From Oscillospiraceae bacterium (lineage in GTDB: Bacteria; Bacillota_A; Clostridia; Oscillospirales; Ruminococcaceae): 7,974 bases of DNA. The notes below the pieces were generated by a model, which searched no databases, was not told where the DNA came from, and was given only the letters and a program-made list of their open reading frames with translations. A program made the translations under genes and the position numbers. The stretch covers positions 1 through 7,974 of the forward strand of contig JAFSHE010000015.1 in assembly GCA_017440445.1 (NCBI GenBank). Reading direction: 5' to 3'. Below, one piece after another: positions 1-5,153 of the stretch (within the stretch, counting starts at the first letter, position 1; each line of letters begins with the position of its first letter).

Positions 1-536
1 CAACCCAGCTTATTGGGTTTATATTCACATTAATGAGTATTATGTTACTGGTGTCTGGTTGTTTTCGCTTACCAGAAGGATATGTAACCAATGATAATGA
101 AACACAGGAATTACAATGGCTTGCCGAAGAATTGCAGTTGGTTTGCGATGAGGTGGAGTCTGTGATGTGTACGGAGCGTGTACTGTATAGCCATAAAGCT
201 GGAGTTACTGCGTTAGTTGTAAATTTCCAGCAAGAGATTGACGAAAAACAGGCAGAAGTAGTTATAGAACAATTGCTATGTCAATTGAACAATACACAGC
301 TGCTTGATGTGTTGTTATCACACGGTTGGTTCAAAAATAAAGATGCTGTAATTGTCTTTTACTCCAGTGGTAGAGAGAATGACTATATCTTTGAGCTATT
401 GCGATGTCATGATTTTAAAATTCTCTTGGGTTCTGAACGTTTTTGGGCAAAGAATAAATGCTTTGAAAACCATGAATGGGAACTGTCCGATTATATTGAT
501 ATAGACAGTTATTCAAATTATTTTGCGACAAATTAA
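1..536 (+). CDS. Putative lipoprotein of unknown function, 5' end outside the window
   Basis: I do not recognise this family. The reading frame is open from position 3 to the TAA at 534-536. The first internal ATG (33) has no ribosome site in front of it and sits inside a hydrophobic run (LIGFIFTLMSIMLLVSGC). I therefore read the gene as starting left of the window, with the visible start being the core of a lipoprotein signal peptide. The lipobox is LVSG-C, with the Cys codon at 60-62, so the mature protein would be anchored to the outer face of the membrane. The mature part (about 158 residues) is acidic, mixed alpha/beta in character, and has several Cys and aromatic residues but no repeats or further membrane segments. 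Its DNA is visibly more A/T-rich than the rest of the window and prefers TTG/TTA leucine codons, unlike the CTT/CTG/CTC-rich neighbours, which hints at a different origin. That it is a real gene is likely; its function is unknown. Confidence 0.7.
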   Translation, partial: TQLIGFIFTLMSIMLLVSGCFRLPEGYVTNDNETQELQWLAEELQLVCDEVESVMCTERVLYSHKAGVTALVVNFQQEIDEKQAEVVIEQLLCQLNNTQLLDVLLSHGWFKNKDAVIVFYSSGRENDYIFELLRCHDFKILLGSERFWAKNKCFENHEWELSDYIDIDSYSNYFATN

Positions 537-603
537 TGTGACGATAAGAAGAACGCAAATAATAAAAAGTAGTTTTTCTTTTCATAAATACTGTAACATT
601 TGA

Positions 604-652
604 TAAATAACCAAAGCCTGAGAGGTATCACCTCTCAGGCTTCGGTTATTTA
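604..652. terminator. Long hairpin, likely terminator of the S66 peptidase gene
   Basis: Thirteen perfect base pairs (614-626 with 630-642, loop ATC) continue, after one mismatch at 613/643, with nine more pairs (604-612 with 644-652). Read on the minus strand it begins just inside the stop codon of the S66 gene and is followed by TTTGGTTATTTAT, a moderate U-rich tail. Read on the plus strand the tail is CGGTTATTT, which is weaker. It lies between two convergent genes and probably ends transcription mainly for the minus-strand gene, perhaps for both. Confidence 0.8.
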
Positions 653-1668
653 ACTCCGCTTTCCTTTATTTCAAACCGCAGTTCGTCAACATCCAGCTCC
701 GCCTGTGCGCCGTATGGAAGTACACATATCGGCGAAGCGTGCCCGAAATTCAGTCCGTACATTATCGGCAGGTTGGGGAGCCCGTACTTATCGGAAACTA
801 TCCTGCGGATGATGTCGCAATACGGCTCGAACGGCACAGGGGAGCGCATCCTGCCTATGATGATGCCACTCATCGCTTGAAGGAAACCGTTCTTTCCCAG
901 CCAGTCGAAAAAGAAATCCGCATATTCCTCGCTCCATATCTCTGGGATATCCTCATAGAAGAATATTGCTCCCTCAAAATCGGATTTGTTTAGAGTTATA
1001 CCGCAGCTTTCGGGATATTCCGACATACCGCCGTGACCGCCAAAAAGGTGACCTGTTACTCTGCCGCTGCCCTGAATTCGCATATATCCATCGTTTCTGA
1101 TGTATTCACGAGTATAATTCGGATCGGTGTGGTGATTTCGTCCGTGCGACCAGTTTTCCGATGGAGGTATCTCACCGATAGGAGAAGAATCAAAAAGCGT
1201 TTTATGAAACCAATATCTGCTGTATGGATGCCAGCCCTGCGCCTCACCTACCGTTGTCAGCAGATTGTCACCGTAAAAGGTAGAAAGCCCCGCCTTGTAA
1301 CAGTACAGGTGCAGTGTCATTACATCCGAGTAGCCACATAATATCTTCGGATTGTTGCGTATCACCTCAGGGTCCAGGTAAGGCAGCAGCCGCACTGAAT
1401 CATTGCCGCCTATATTAGCGATTATCGCTTTAACATTTTTGTTTTCAAATGCCCACATAAGGTCGGTGGCTCTCGCTTCGGGATGGGATTCAAGGTATGC
1501 CGTACCCTTCATGGAATTCGGTGCAGCGACAACATTGAGTCCGAGCTGCTTTAGTCGTTCAACTCCCAGTTTGTACTGCCAGCGTACTCTGCCTGTTCCC
1601 GCACATCCCCATGAGGGGCTTATAGTTGCTACCGTATCTCCCGGGTGAAGTCTTTCAGGCTTTATCAT
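646..1668 (-). CDS. Peptidase S66 family protein (LD-carboxypeptidase / MccF-like)
   Basis: This is a cytoplasmic serine peptidase of the S66 family, which contains LdcA enzymes that trim the terminal D-Ala from recycled murein tetrapeptides and MccF enzymes that cleave microcin C-type aminoacyl-nucleotides. I chose the ATG at 1668 because AGGTG sits six bases before it; the longer frame needs a TTG at 1689 with no ribosome site. That gives 340 residues. The nucleophile Ser114 is in the nucleophile-elbow motif CGYSDVM, Glu239 is in FFYEDIPE, and His310 is in NFGHASP. The Ser-to-Glu spacing of 125 matches E. coli MccF (S118, E243, H311) and not the shorter spacing of Pseudomonas LdcA (S115, E217, H285). 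I therefore favour the MccF-like subgroup, while the real substrate stays open. There is no signal peptide. It lies 56 bases after galE, separated only by a weak hairpin, and has no visible promoter of its own, so it is probably co-transcribed with galE. Confidence 0.9.
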   Translation of the reverse strand: MIKPERLHPGDTVATISPSWGCAGTGRVRWQYKLGVERLKQLGLNVVAAPNSMKGTAYLESHPEARATDLMWAFENKNVKAIIANIGGNDSVRLLPYLDPEVIRNNPKILCGYSDVMTLHLYCYKAGLSTFYGDNLLTTVGEAQGWHPYSRYWFHKTLFDSSPIGEIPPSENWSHGRNHHTDPNYTREYIRNDGYMRIQGSGRVTGHLFGGHGGMSEYPESCGITLNKSDFEGAIFFYEDIPEIWSEEYADFFFDWLGKNGFLQAMSGIIIGRMRSPVPFEPYCDIIRRIVSDKYGLPNLPIMYGLNFGHASPICVLPYGAQAELDVDELRFEIKESGVK

Positions 1669-1674
1669 AATTTT

Positions 1675-1679
1675 CACCT
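1675..1679 (-). promoter_or_regulatory. Ribosome binding site deciding the S66 peptidase start
   Basis: The minus strand reads AGGTG, then six bases, then ATG (1668-1666). The alternative upstream TTG (1689) would place this site inside the coding region and would itself lack a ribosome site. Confidence 0.75.
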
Positions 1680-1691
1680 GCCTATACAAAA

Positions 1692-1719
1692 TACGGCGCT
1701 ACCCATTGACAGCGCCGTA
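1692..1719 (-). terminator. Weak hairpin between galE and the S66 gene (possible attenuator)
   Basis: TACGGCGCT (1692-1700) and AGCGCCGTA (1711-1719) form a nine-pair GC-rich stem with a ten-base loop. On the minus strand it starts six bases after the galE stop and is followed by TTTTGTATAG, a short, broken U tract. The S66 ribosome site comes about 12 bases later. The shape suggests a leaky terminator or an mRNA processing/stability hairpin that lowers expression of the second gene relative to galE. Confidence 0.55.
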
Positions 1720-1724
1720 ATTAT

Positions 1725-2735
1725 TTACTTATTCTCTTCCTCACGAAGCTTTCTGAAGTTCCATGCGTCACGGCACATTTCTTCAAGGGTCTTTTCAGCC
1801 TTCCAGCCCAGCTCCTTCTCAGCGAGGGCGGGGTCTGCGTATGTAGCGGCAGCGTCGCCGGGACGGCGCTCTCCGATAGTGTAGCCGAGGTCGATATTAT
1901 TTACTCTCTGGAATGTATCCAGTATCTGAAGTACGGAGTATCCGTTTCCTGTACCGAGGTTGTATGCCAGAGCTCCGTTGGAATTCCTTGCCTTCTTGAT
2001 AGCTGCAACATGTCCCTTAGCGAGGTCAACAACGTGGATGTAGTCACGTACACATGTGCCGTCGGGTGTGGGATAATCATTACCTGCAACGCTGAGTACA
2101 TCACGCTTGCCTGTTGCCTTGTCAAGAACGATAGGCATAAGGTTGTTGGGGATACCGTTGGGGTCTTCGCCTATCTTGCCGCTTTCGTGAGCGCCTACGG
2201 GGTTGAAGTAGCGGAGAAGTATCATACTCCACTTGTCGTTTGCAGCAGCCATCTCACGGCAGAGGTTCTCTATGATGAGCTTAGTGCTTCCGTAGGGATT
2301 GATAGCGGAGAGCGGGAAATCCTCCTTAACGGGAACTGTTTCAGGAATTCCGTATACAGTAGCGGAGGAGCTGAAAACGAACTTTGTGCAGCCGTACTTC
2401 TTCATGCATTCAAGGATGTTGAATGTTCCGCGCAGGTTGTTGGAGTAGTACATCAGGGGCTTTTTAACGCTCTCGGGAACGCACTTGTAGCCCGCAAAAT
2501 GGATGACCGCCTCGATGTCATTTTCTGCAAATATCTCGTCAACGGCAGCCATATCCAGCATATCAGCCTCATAGAACTTAAAGTCCTTGCCTGTTATCTC
2601 ACGGATACCGTCCAACGCCTTTGAGTTGGAGTTGTAGAAGTTATCCATTACAACGATGTCCTCGCCCGCATTGAGAAGCTCTACGCAGGTGTGGGAGCCG
2701 ATAAAGCCTGCTCCGCCTGTTACTAAAATAGCCAT
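1725..2735 (-). CDS. galE: UDP-glucose 4-epimerase
   Basis: This is a cytoplasmic NAD-dependent extended short-chain dehydrogenase that interconverts UDP-glucose and UDP-galactose, linking the Leloir pathway to surface polysaccharide precursors. At 336 residues it has the usual family length. The N-terminal Rossmann motif GGAGFIG covers residues 7-13, followed by the NAD-binding VVMDNFYNS. The catalytic Ser124 is in FSSSATVYG, and the YxxxK pair is Tyr148/Lys152 in NPYGSTK. NPVGAHESGKIGEDP, and RRPGD at 290-294, are typical of substrate-binding regions. The residue aligned with E. coli Tyr299, which blocks N-acetylated sugars, is Thr298 here. A small residue (Cys) at this position in human GALE allows UDP-GalNAc/UDP-GlcNAc, so a broader substrate range is possible. 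The start is supported by GGAGGT six bases upstream (2742-2747). It is first in a probable two-gene unit with the S66 gene and is divergent from the XRE regulator. Confidence 0.97.
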   Translation of the reverse strand: MAILVTGGAGFIGSHTCVELLNAGEDIVVMDNFYNSNSKALDGIREITGKDFKFYEADMLDMAAVDEIFAENDIEAVIHFAGYKCVPESVKKPLMYYSNNLRGTFNILECMKKYGCTKFVFSSSATVYGIPETVPVKEDFPLSAINPYGSTKLIIENLCREMAAANDKWSMILLRYFNPVGAHESGKIGEDPNGIPNNLMPIVLDKATGKRDVLSVAGNDYPTPDGTCVRDYIHVVDLAKGHVAAIKKARNSNGALAYNLGTGNGYSVLQILDTFQRVNNIDLGYTIGERRPGDAAATYADPALAEKELGWKAEKTLEEMCRDAWNFRKLREEENK

Positions 2736-2771
2736 GATATGACCTCCGAAATATTAAAAGAATATACATCT

Positions 2772-2800
2772 ATTATACTATCATTGTCACAGATTGTCAA
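2772..2800 (-). promoter_or_regulatory. Perfect-consensus sigma-A promoter of galE
   Basis: On the minus strand TTGACA (2800-2795) is followed by 17 bases and TATAAT (2777-2772), an exact match to the housekeeping consensus and spacing. The expected start is near 2765, giving a leader of about 30 bases that contains only the ribosome site. No riboswitch-size leader is present. The sequence ATTGTCA occurs twice (2783-2789 and 2793-2799, plus strand), ten bases apart, one copy being part of the -35 box. Confidence 0.85.
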
Positions 2801-2870
2801 TAAGATTAAGGCATTTTTTAGGTTTTTGGGTTATTAACGAAACAGTTAAGCTATGTTGCTGTCTGCGTTA

Positions 2871-2899
2871 TTGAAAAACGCTGTGAAAGCTGATATCAT
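2871..2899 (+). promoter_or_regulatory. Likely extended -10 promoter of the XRE regulator
   Basis: TTGAAA (2871-2876), 17 bases, then TATCAT (2894-2899), preceded by TG at 2891-2892 in the extended -10 arrangement TGnTATCAT. The expected start is near 2906. A perfect 8-base palindrome GGAGCTCC (2907-2914) sits at the start of the transcript. The rest of 2736-2938 holds the divergent galE promoter and about 70 bases between the two -35 boxes with no convincing further structure. Confidence 0.6.
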
Positions 2900-2938
2900 A
2901 TATACAGGAGCTCCGAAAACAAACAGGAGGAAATCATC

Positions 2939-3994
2939 ATGAATTTTGAAATAGGTAAGAAGATACGTCTTTTAAGGCTAAGCAAGGGACTTACACAGGA
3001 GCAGCTTGCGGAAAAGCTGAGCGTTACATCGCAGTCGGTATCAAAGTGGGAGAATTGCGTAACCGCTCCCGATATAGGACTGCTGCCGCAGATATCGGTT
3101 GAGCTTGGAGTTACTATCGACGAGCTGTTTTCCATGACGGACGAGTCAAGGCTTGCCCGAATTGAGAATCTTATCGGAAGCAGCAGCGATAACACTGTTA
3201 TTTCCGAGCGTGATTTTGAAAGCTACTGCACATTCCTTTGTGAGCATAAGGAGGACCCTGTTCTTAAGGGACGCATCCTGACAGCGCTTGCGGGATTGTA
3301 TAATCAGCAGGCGATAAGCTACCGCATGACTGCGGCAAGATACGCACAGGAGGGCATAAGATACGACCCTGATGAGAAGATGAATCACCGTGTGCTGCTG
3401 ACAGCGTGGAATGGAGCGGACCGTGACTGGTATGTGGCGAATCATGCTGAGCTGATAGCTTTTTATATGGATTTTGTGGAGGAGCATCCTGATAATCTCC
3501 CTGCGCTTCAGCTTCTTCTCGATAATCTTATTTCCGACCATCGCTGTGACGAGGCGGAGTATATTCTGGCAAAGCTGAAAAGTGCGGACAGTACCTCGTG
3601 CAGACCACTGATGTATGAGGCAAGACTGCATATCCTTCGTGGGGATAAAGCCCTTGCGGAGCAGACGCTTGACAGGATGACATCCCAGTTTGCGGATGAC
3701 TGGCTTGCGTGGGCGTACAAGGGTGATGTATACGCATGTATAGCGGAGTATGACAAAGCATCTGAGTGCTGGAGGAATTCCTTTGAGAAGCAGTCATCGC
3801 CACGGTTAATTGATGACCTTCTTTGCCTTGCACAGGTGGCTGTGATACAAAAACGCTTCGCCAAAGCGGCAGAGTATTATCTCAGCACGATAGCAGTGCT
3901 GAGGGAGGACTACTCTGTTACGGAAGGTGATATGATAAAACAATTCAGCGCACTTGCAGAGAGGTATACGGATATGTCACGAACTATCTCTTGA
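2939..3994 (+). CDS. XRE-family transcriptional regulator with TPR-like C-terminal region
   Basis: This is a 351-residue cytoplasmic DNA-binding protein. Residues 5-64 form a classic Cro/CI-type helix-turn-helix: IGKKIRLLRLSKGLTQEQLA, then the recognition region VTSQSVSKWE and the closing LGVTIDELF. After a short linker (65-85), residues about 90-345 are alpha-helical with TPR-like repeats, clearest at 252-285 (WLAWAYKGDVYACIAEYDKA) and 295-320 (QVAVIQKRFAKAAEYYLSTI). Related Firmicute regulators pair such an N-terminal domain with helical repeats that bind a peptide or partner protein; the signal here is unknown. The start is supported by AGGAGG (2925-2930) eight bases before the ATG. No membrane segment or catalytic motif is present. 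It is transcribed divergently from galE and directly precedes the zinc-ribbon membrane gene, whose -35 box overlaps its stop codon; no terminator separates them, so read-through is likely. Candidate targets are itself and these neighbours, which is inference from position only. Confidence 0.9.
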   Translation: MNFEIGKKIRLLRLSKGLTQEQLAEKLSVTSQSVSKWENCVTAPDIGLLPQISVELGVTIDELFSMTDESRLARIENLIGSSSDNTVISERDFESYCTFLCEHKEDPVLKGRILTALAGLYNQQAISYRMTAARYAQEGIRYDPDEKMNHRVLLTAWNGADRDWYVANHAELIAFYMDFVEEHPDNLPALQLLLDNLISDHRCDEAEYILAKLKSADSTSCRPLMYEARLHILRGDKALAEQTLDRMTSQFADDWLAWAYKGDVYACIAEYDKASECWRNSFEKQSSPRLIDDLLCLAQVAVIQKRFAKAAEYYLSTIAVLREDYSVTEGDMIKQFSALAERYTDMSRTIS

Positions 3995-4019
3995 CACGGA
4001 GAAATAAATGTAATATACT
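3991..4019 (+). promoter_or_regulatory. Sigma-A promoter of the zinc-ribbon membrane gene, overlapping the upstream stop codon
   Basis: TTGACA (3991-3996), 17 bases, then TATACT (4014-4019), one base off the perfect consensus. The TGA stop of the XRE regulator is 3992-3994, inside the -35 box. The expected start is near 4026, leaving a leader of about 33 bases. Confidence 0.8.
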
Positions 4020-4038
4020 GTAATTACAGACTATATTA
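4011..4038. promoter_or_regulatory. Extended palindrome over the -10/start region: candidate operator
   Basis: CTGTAATTACAG (4018-4029) is a perfect 12-base palindrome. Its flanks continue the symmetry: TAATATA (4011-4017) on the left matches TATATTA (4032-4038) on the right, with two extra bases (AC) between. The element covers most of the -10 box and the predicted transcription start, where a bound dimer would block RNA polymerase. The adjacent XRE protein is the obvious but unproven candidate binder. Confidence 0.5.
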
Positions 4039-4046
4039 CGAAAGGC

Positions 4047-4050
4047 AGGG
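4047..4050 (+). promoter_or_regulatory. Ribosome binding site deciding the zinc-ribbon gene start
   Basis: AGGG lies eight bases before the ATG at 4059. The alternative GTG at 4050 overlaps this site and would have only AAAGG four bases upstream, a poor spacing. Starting at 4059 also gives the usual zinc-ribbon opening MICSKCG. Confidence 0.6.
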
Positions 4051-4058
4051 TGTATCAG

Positions 4059-5096
4059 ATGATATGTTCAAAATGCGGTAGTGCTATGGATGATAATGCA
4101 AAGACCTGTCCAAGCTGCGGCTCTCCCGTAGTGGAGGTACACAGTGTATCGGCAGACGGGAAAAGTGCGTCGGGCTCGGGACGTGCTGCGGTAACTGTGG
4201 TGTTTTCTGTCCTTTTTGGTATACTGATATTTATCTGTATTACTGTGGCGGTGATATTAGGCATCCTTCGTTCGTCCGTTGATGACGGAAAGCTGTCTGA
4301 GGGTATTGCAGCAACGGATATCACACAGCTTAAGATAGGAGAGCTTGTCATTGACAATCAGTTATCCTTTACCATCAAGGGAAAGGAATACAGCTATAAG
4401 GATATCTCGGAGGATACTACCCTTGCGGAGTATGCAACGATGCTGTTCAGTGAGTATGAGCTTTCGGAAGAAGAAGTCACTACCATGGGCGAAAAGCTCC
4501 GCATAACAGACCTTGTGGGGGATGTCGTTAAAAGCTACGAAAACTATATTATGAACGATGAAGCGTTTAATGTCGTTACAGTGGACCGCCTTATCAGTAT
4601 AGTGAACGATTGTGAACAGTATATAGAGAAGGAGTTCCCTGATATTGATGTAAACTTCAGCGATGCAGGAAAAGTGCTGGAGGAAAACAGGGATAATCTC
4701 AACATGTTTGCACCTGAAAAAGCGCTTGGTGGCATCGGAGAAACCACATCTGTTCTGCTGTCGATGCCTGTTATTATAGCGGCATGGGCGGTGGTCGTGG
4801 TGCTGACAGCGCTGATAATGCTTATCGGCAGAGGTCCTTCCGCAGGACTTATCACCAGTGGTATATGTGCTGTGCTTAGTGGCGGAGTGCTTCTCACCGT
4901 AACGAGTATATATCAGAGCTTTCTTACTGGAATACAGGGATATAAGTTCCTTACAGATATATTGACCGATCTTGTTGAGAATGCTGTTGCGGCAGACCTG
5001 AGGATATATTCTATAATTATTCTGATAGCGGGAGTAGTGATACTTGGCGGTGGAATAGTTGTAAAAGTTCTTATGAATAAAAAACGCCGTATCTGA
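4059..5096 (+). CDS. Zinc-ribbon membrane protein of unknown function
   Basis: The specific function is not recognised. The 345-residue protein opens with a rubredoxin-like zinc ribbon, Cys3-x2-Cys6 and Cys17-x2-Cys20 (MICSKCG ... TCPSCG), expected to be cytoplasmic and to bind one zinc. A Ser/Gly-rich linker (about 22-42) leads to a first membrane segment at 43-70. Residues 71-235 form a soluble, acidic, probably extracytoplasmic region with Glu-rich helices and no catalytic motif that I can see. Three more hydrophobic segments follow at about 236-257, 262-285 and 317-339, and the protein ends in the basic tail NKKRRI. With the ribbon inside and a positively charged tail, four segments put both ends in the cytoplasm. 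Many Firmicute proteins share this ribbon-plus-membrane layout without known roles. It has its own promoter and a candidate operator and lies 64 bases after the XRE regulator, so a sensor or stress-envelope role under that regulator is a guess from position. Confidence 0.85.
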   Translation: MICSKCGSAMDDNAKTCPSCGSPVVEVHSVSADGKSASGSGRAAVTVVFSVLFGILIFICITVAVILGILRSSVDDGKLSEGIAATDITQLKIGELVIDNQLSFTIKGKEYSYKDISEDTTLAEYATMLFSEYELSEEEVTTMGEKLRITDLVGDVVKSYENYIMNDEAFNVVTVDRLISIVNDCEQYIEKEFPDIDVNFSDAGKVLEENRDNLNMFAPEKALGGIGETTSVLLSMPVIIAAWAVVVVLTALIMLIGRGPSAGLITSGICAVLSGGVLLTVTSIYQSFLTGIQGYKFLTDILTDLVENAVAADLRIYSIIILIAGVVILGGGIVVKVLMNKKRRI

Positions 5097-5111
5097 TCTA
5101 AATTGCAAATA

Positions 5112-5149
5112 AAAAGATCCTTATCATCTCTAAATGGTAAGGATCTTTT
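5112..5149. terminator. Bidirectional intrinsic terminator between convergent genes
   Basis: The arms 5112-5127 and 5134-5149 pair over 16 positions (one G-T pair at 5124/5137) around a six-base loop (CTCTAA). The stem is flanked by an A tract on the left and a T tract on the right: the core is AAAAGATCCTTA pairing with TAAGGATCTTTT. It therefore has a U-rich tail in both directions and ends both the zinc-ribbon gene (plus) and the transglutaminase-like gene (minus). Confidence 0.92.
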
Positions 5150-5153
5150 ATTG

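Noticed and set aside
1669..1689. Seven-codon N-terminal extension of the S66 protein from a TTG at 1689
   Set aside because: There is no ribosome site for it, and it would contain the well-placed AGGTG site of the ATG at 1668; the family fold begins at MIKPERLHPGD.
2010..2624. 204-residue open frame on the plus strand opposite galE
   Set aside because: It lies wholly inside a well-supported galE on the other strand, has no ribosome site or recognisable domain, and reflects codon periodicity of galE.
2801..2870. Searched the space between the divergent -35 boxes for a small RNA or riboswitch
   Set aside because: Only short, unconnected repeats are seen; the length and structure do not support an RNA element.
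2907..2914. Palindrome GGAGCTCC at the expected start of the XRE transcript
   Set aside because: Eight bases of symmetry is too short to call an operator without conservation data.
3146..3631. 161-residue open frame on the minus strand opposite the XRE regulator
   Set aside because: It is antisense to a clear regulator gene, with no ribosome site and no family resemblance.
4362..5108. 248-residue open frame on the minus strand opposite the zinc-ribbon gene
   Set aside because: It has a His/Arg/Tyr-rich, low-complexity composition typical of an antisense shadow, with no start signal. The plus-strand gene has a zinc ribbon, membrane segments and a promoter.
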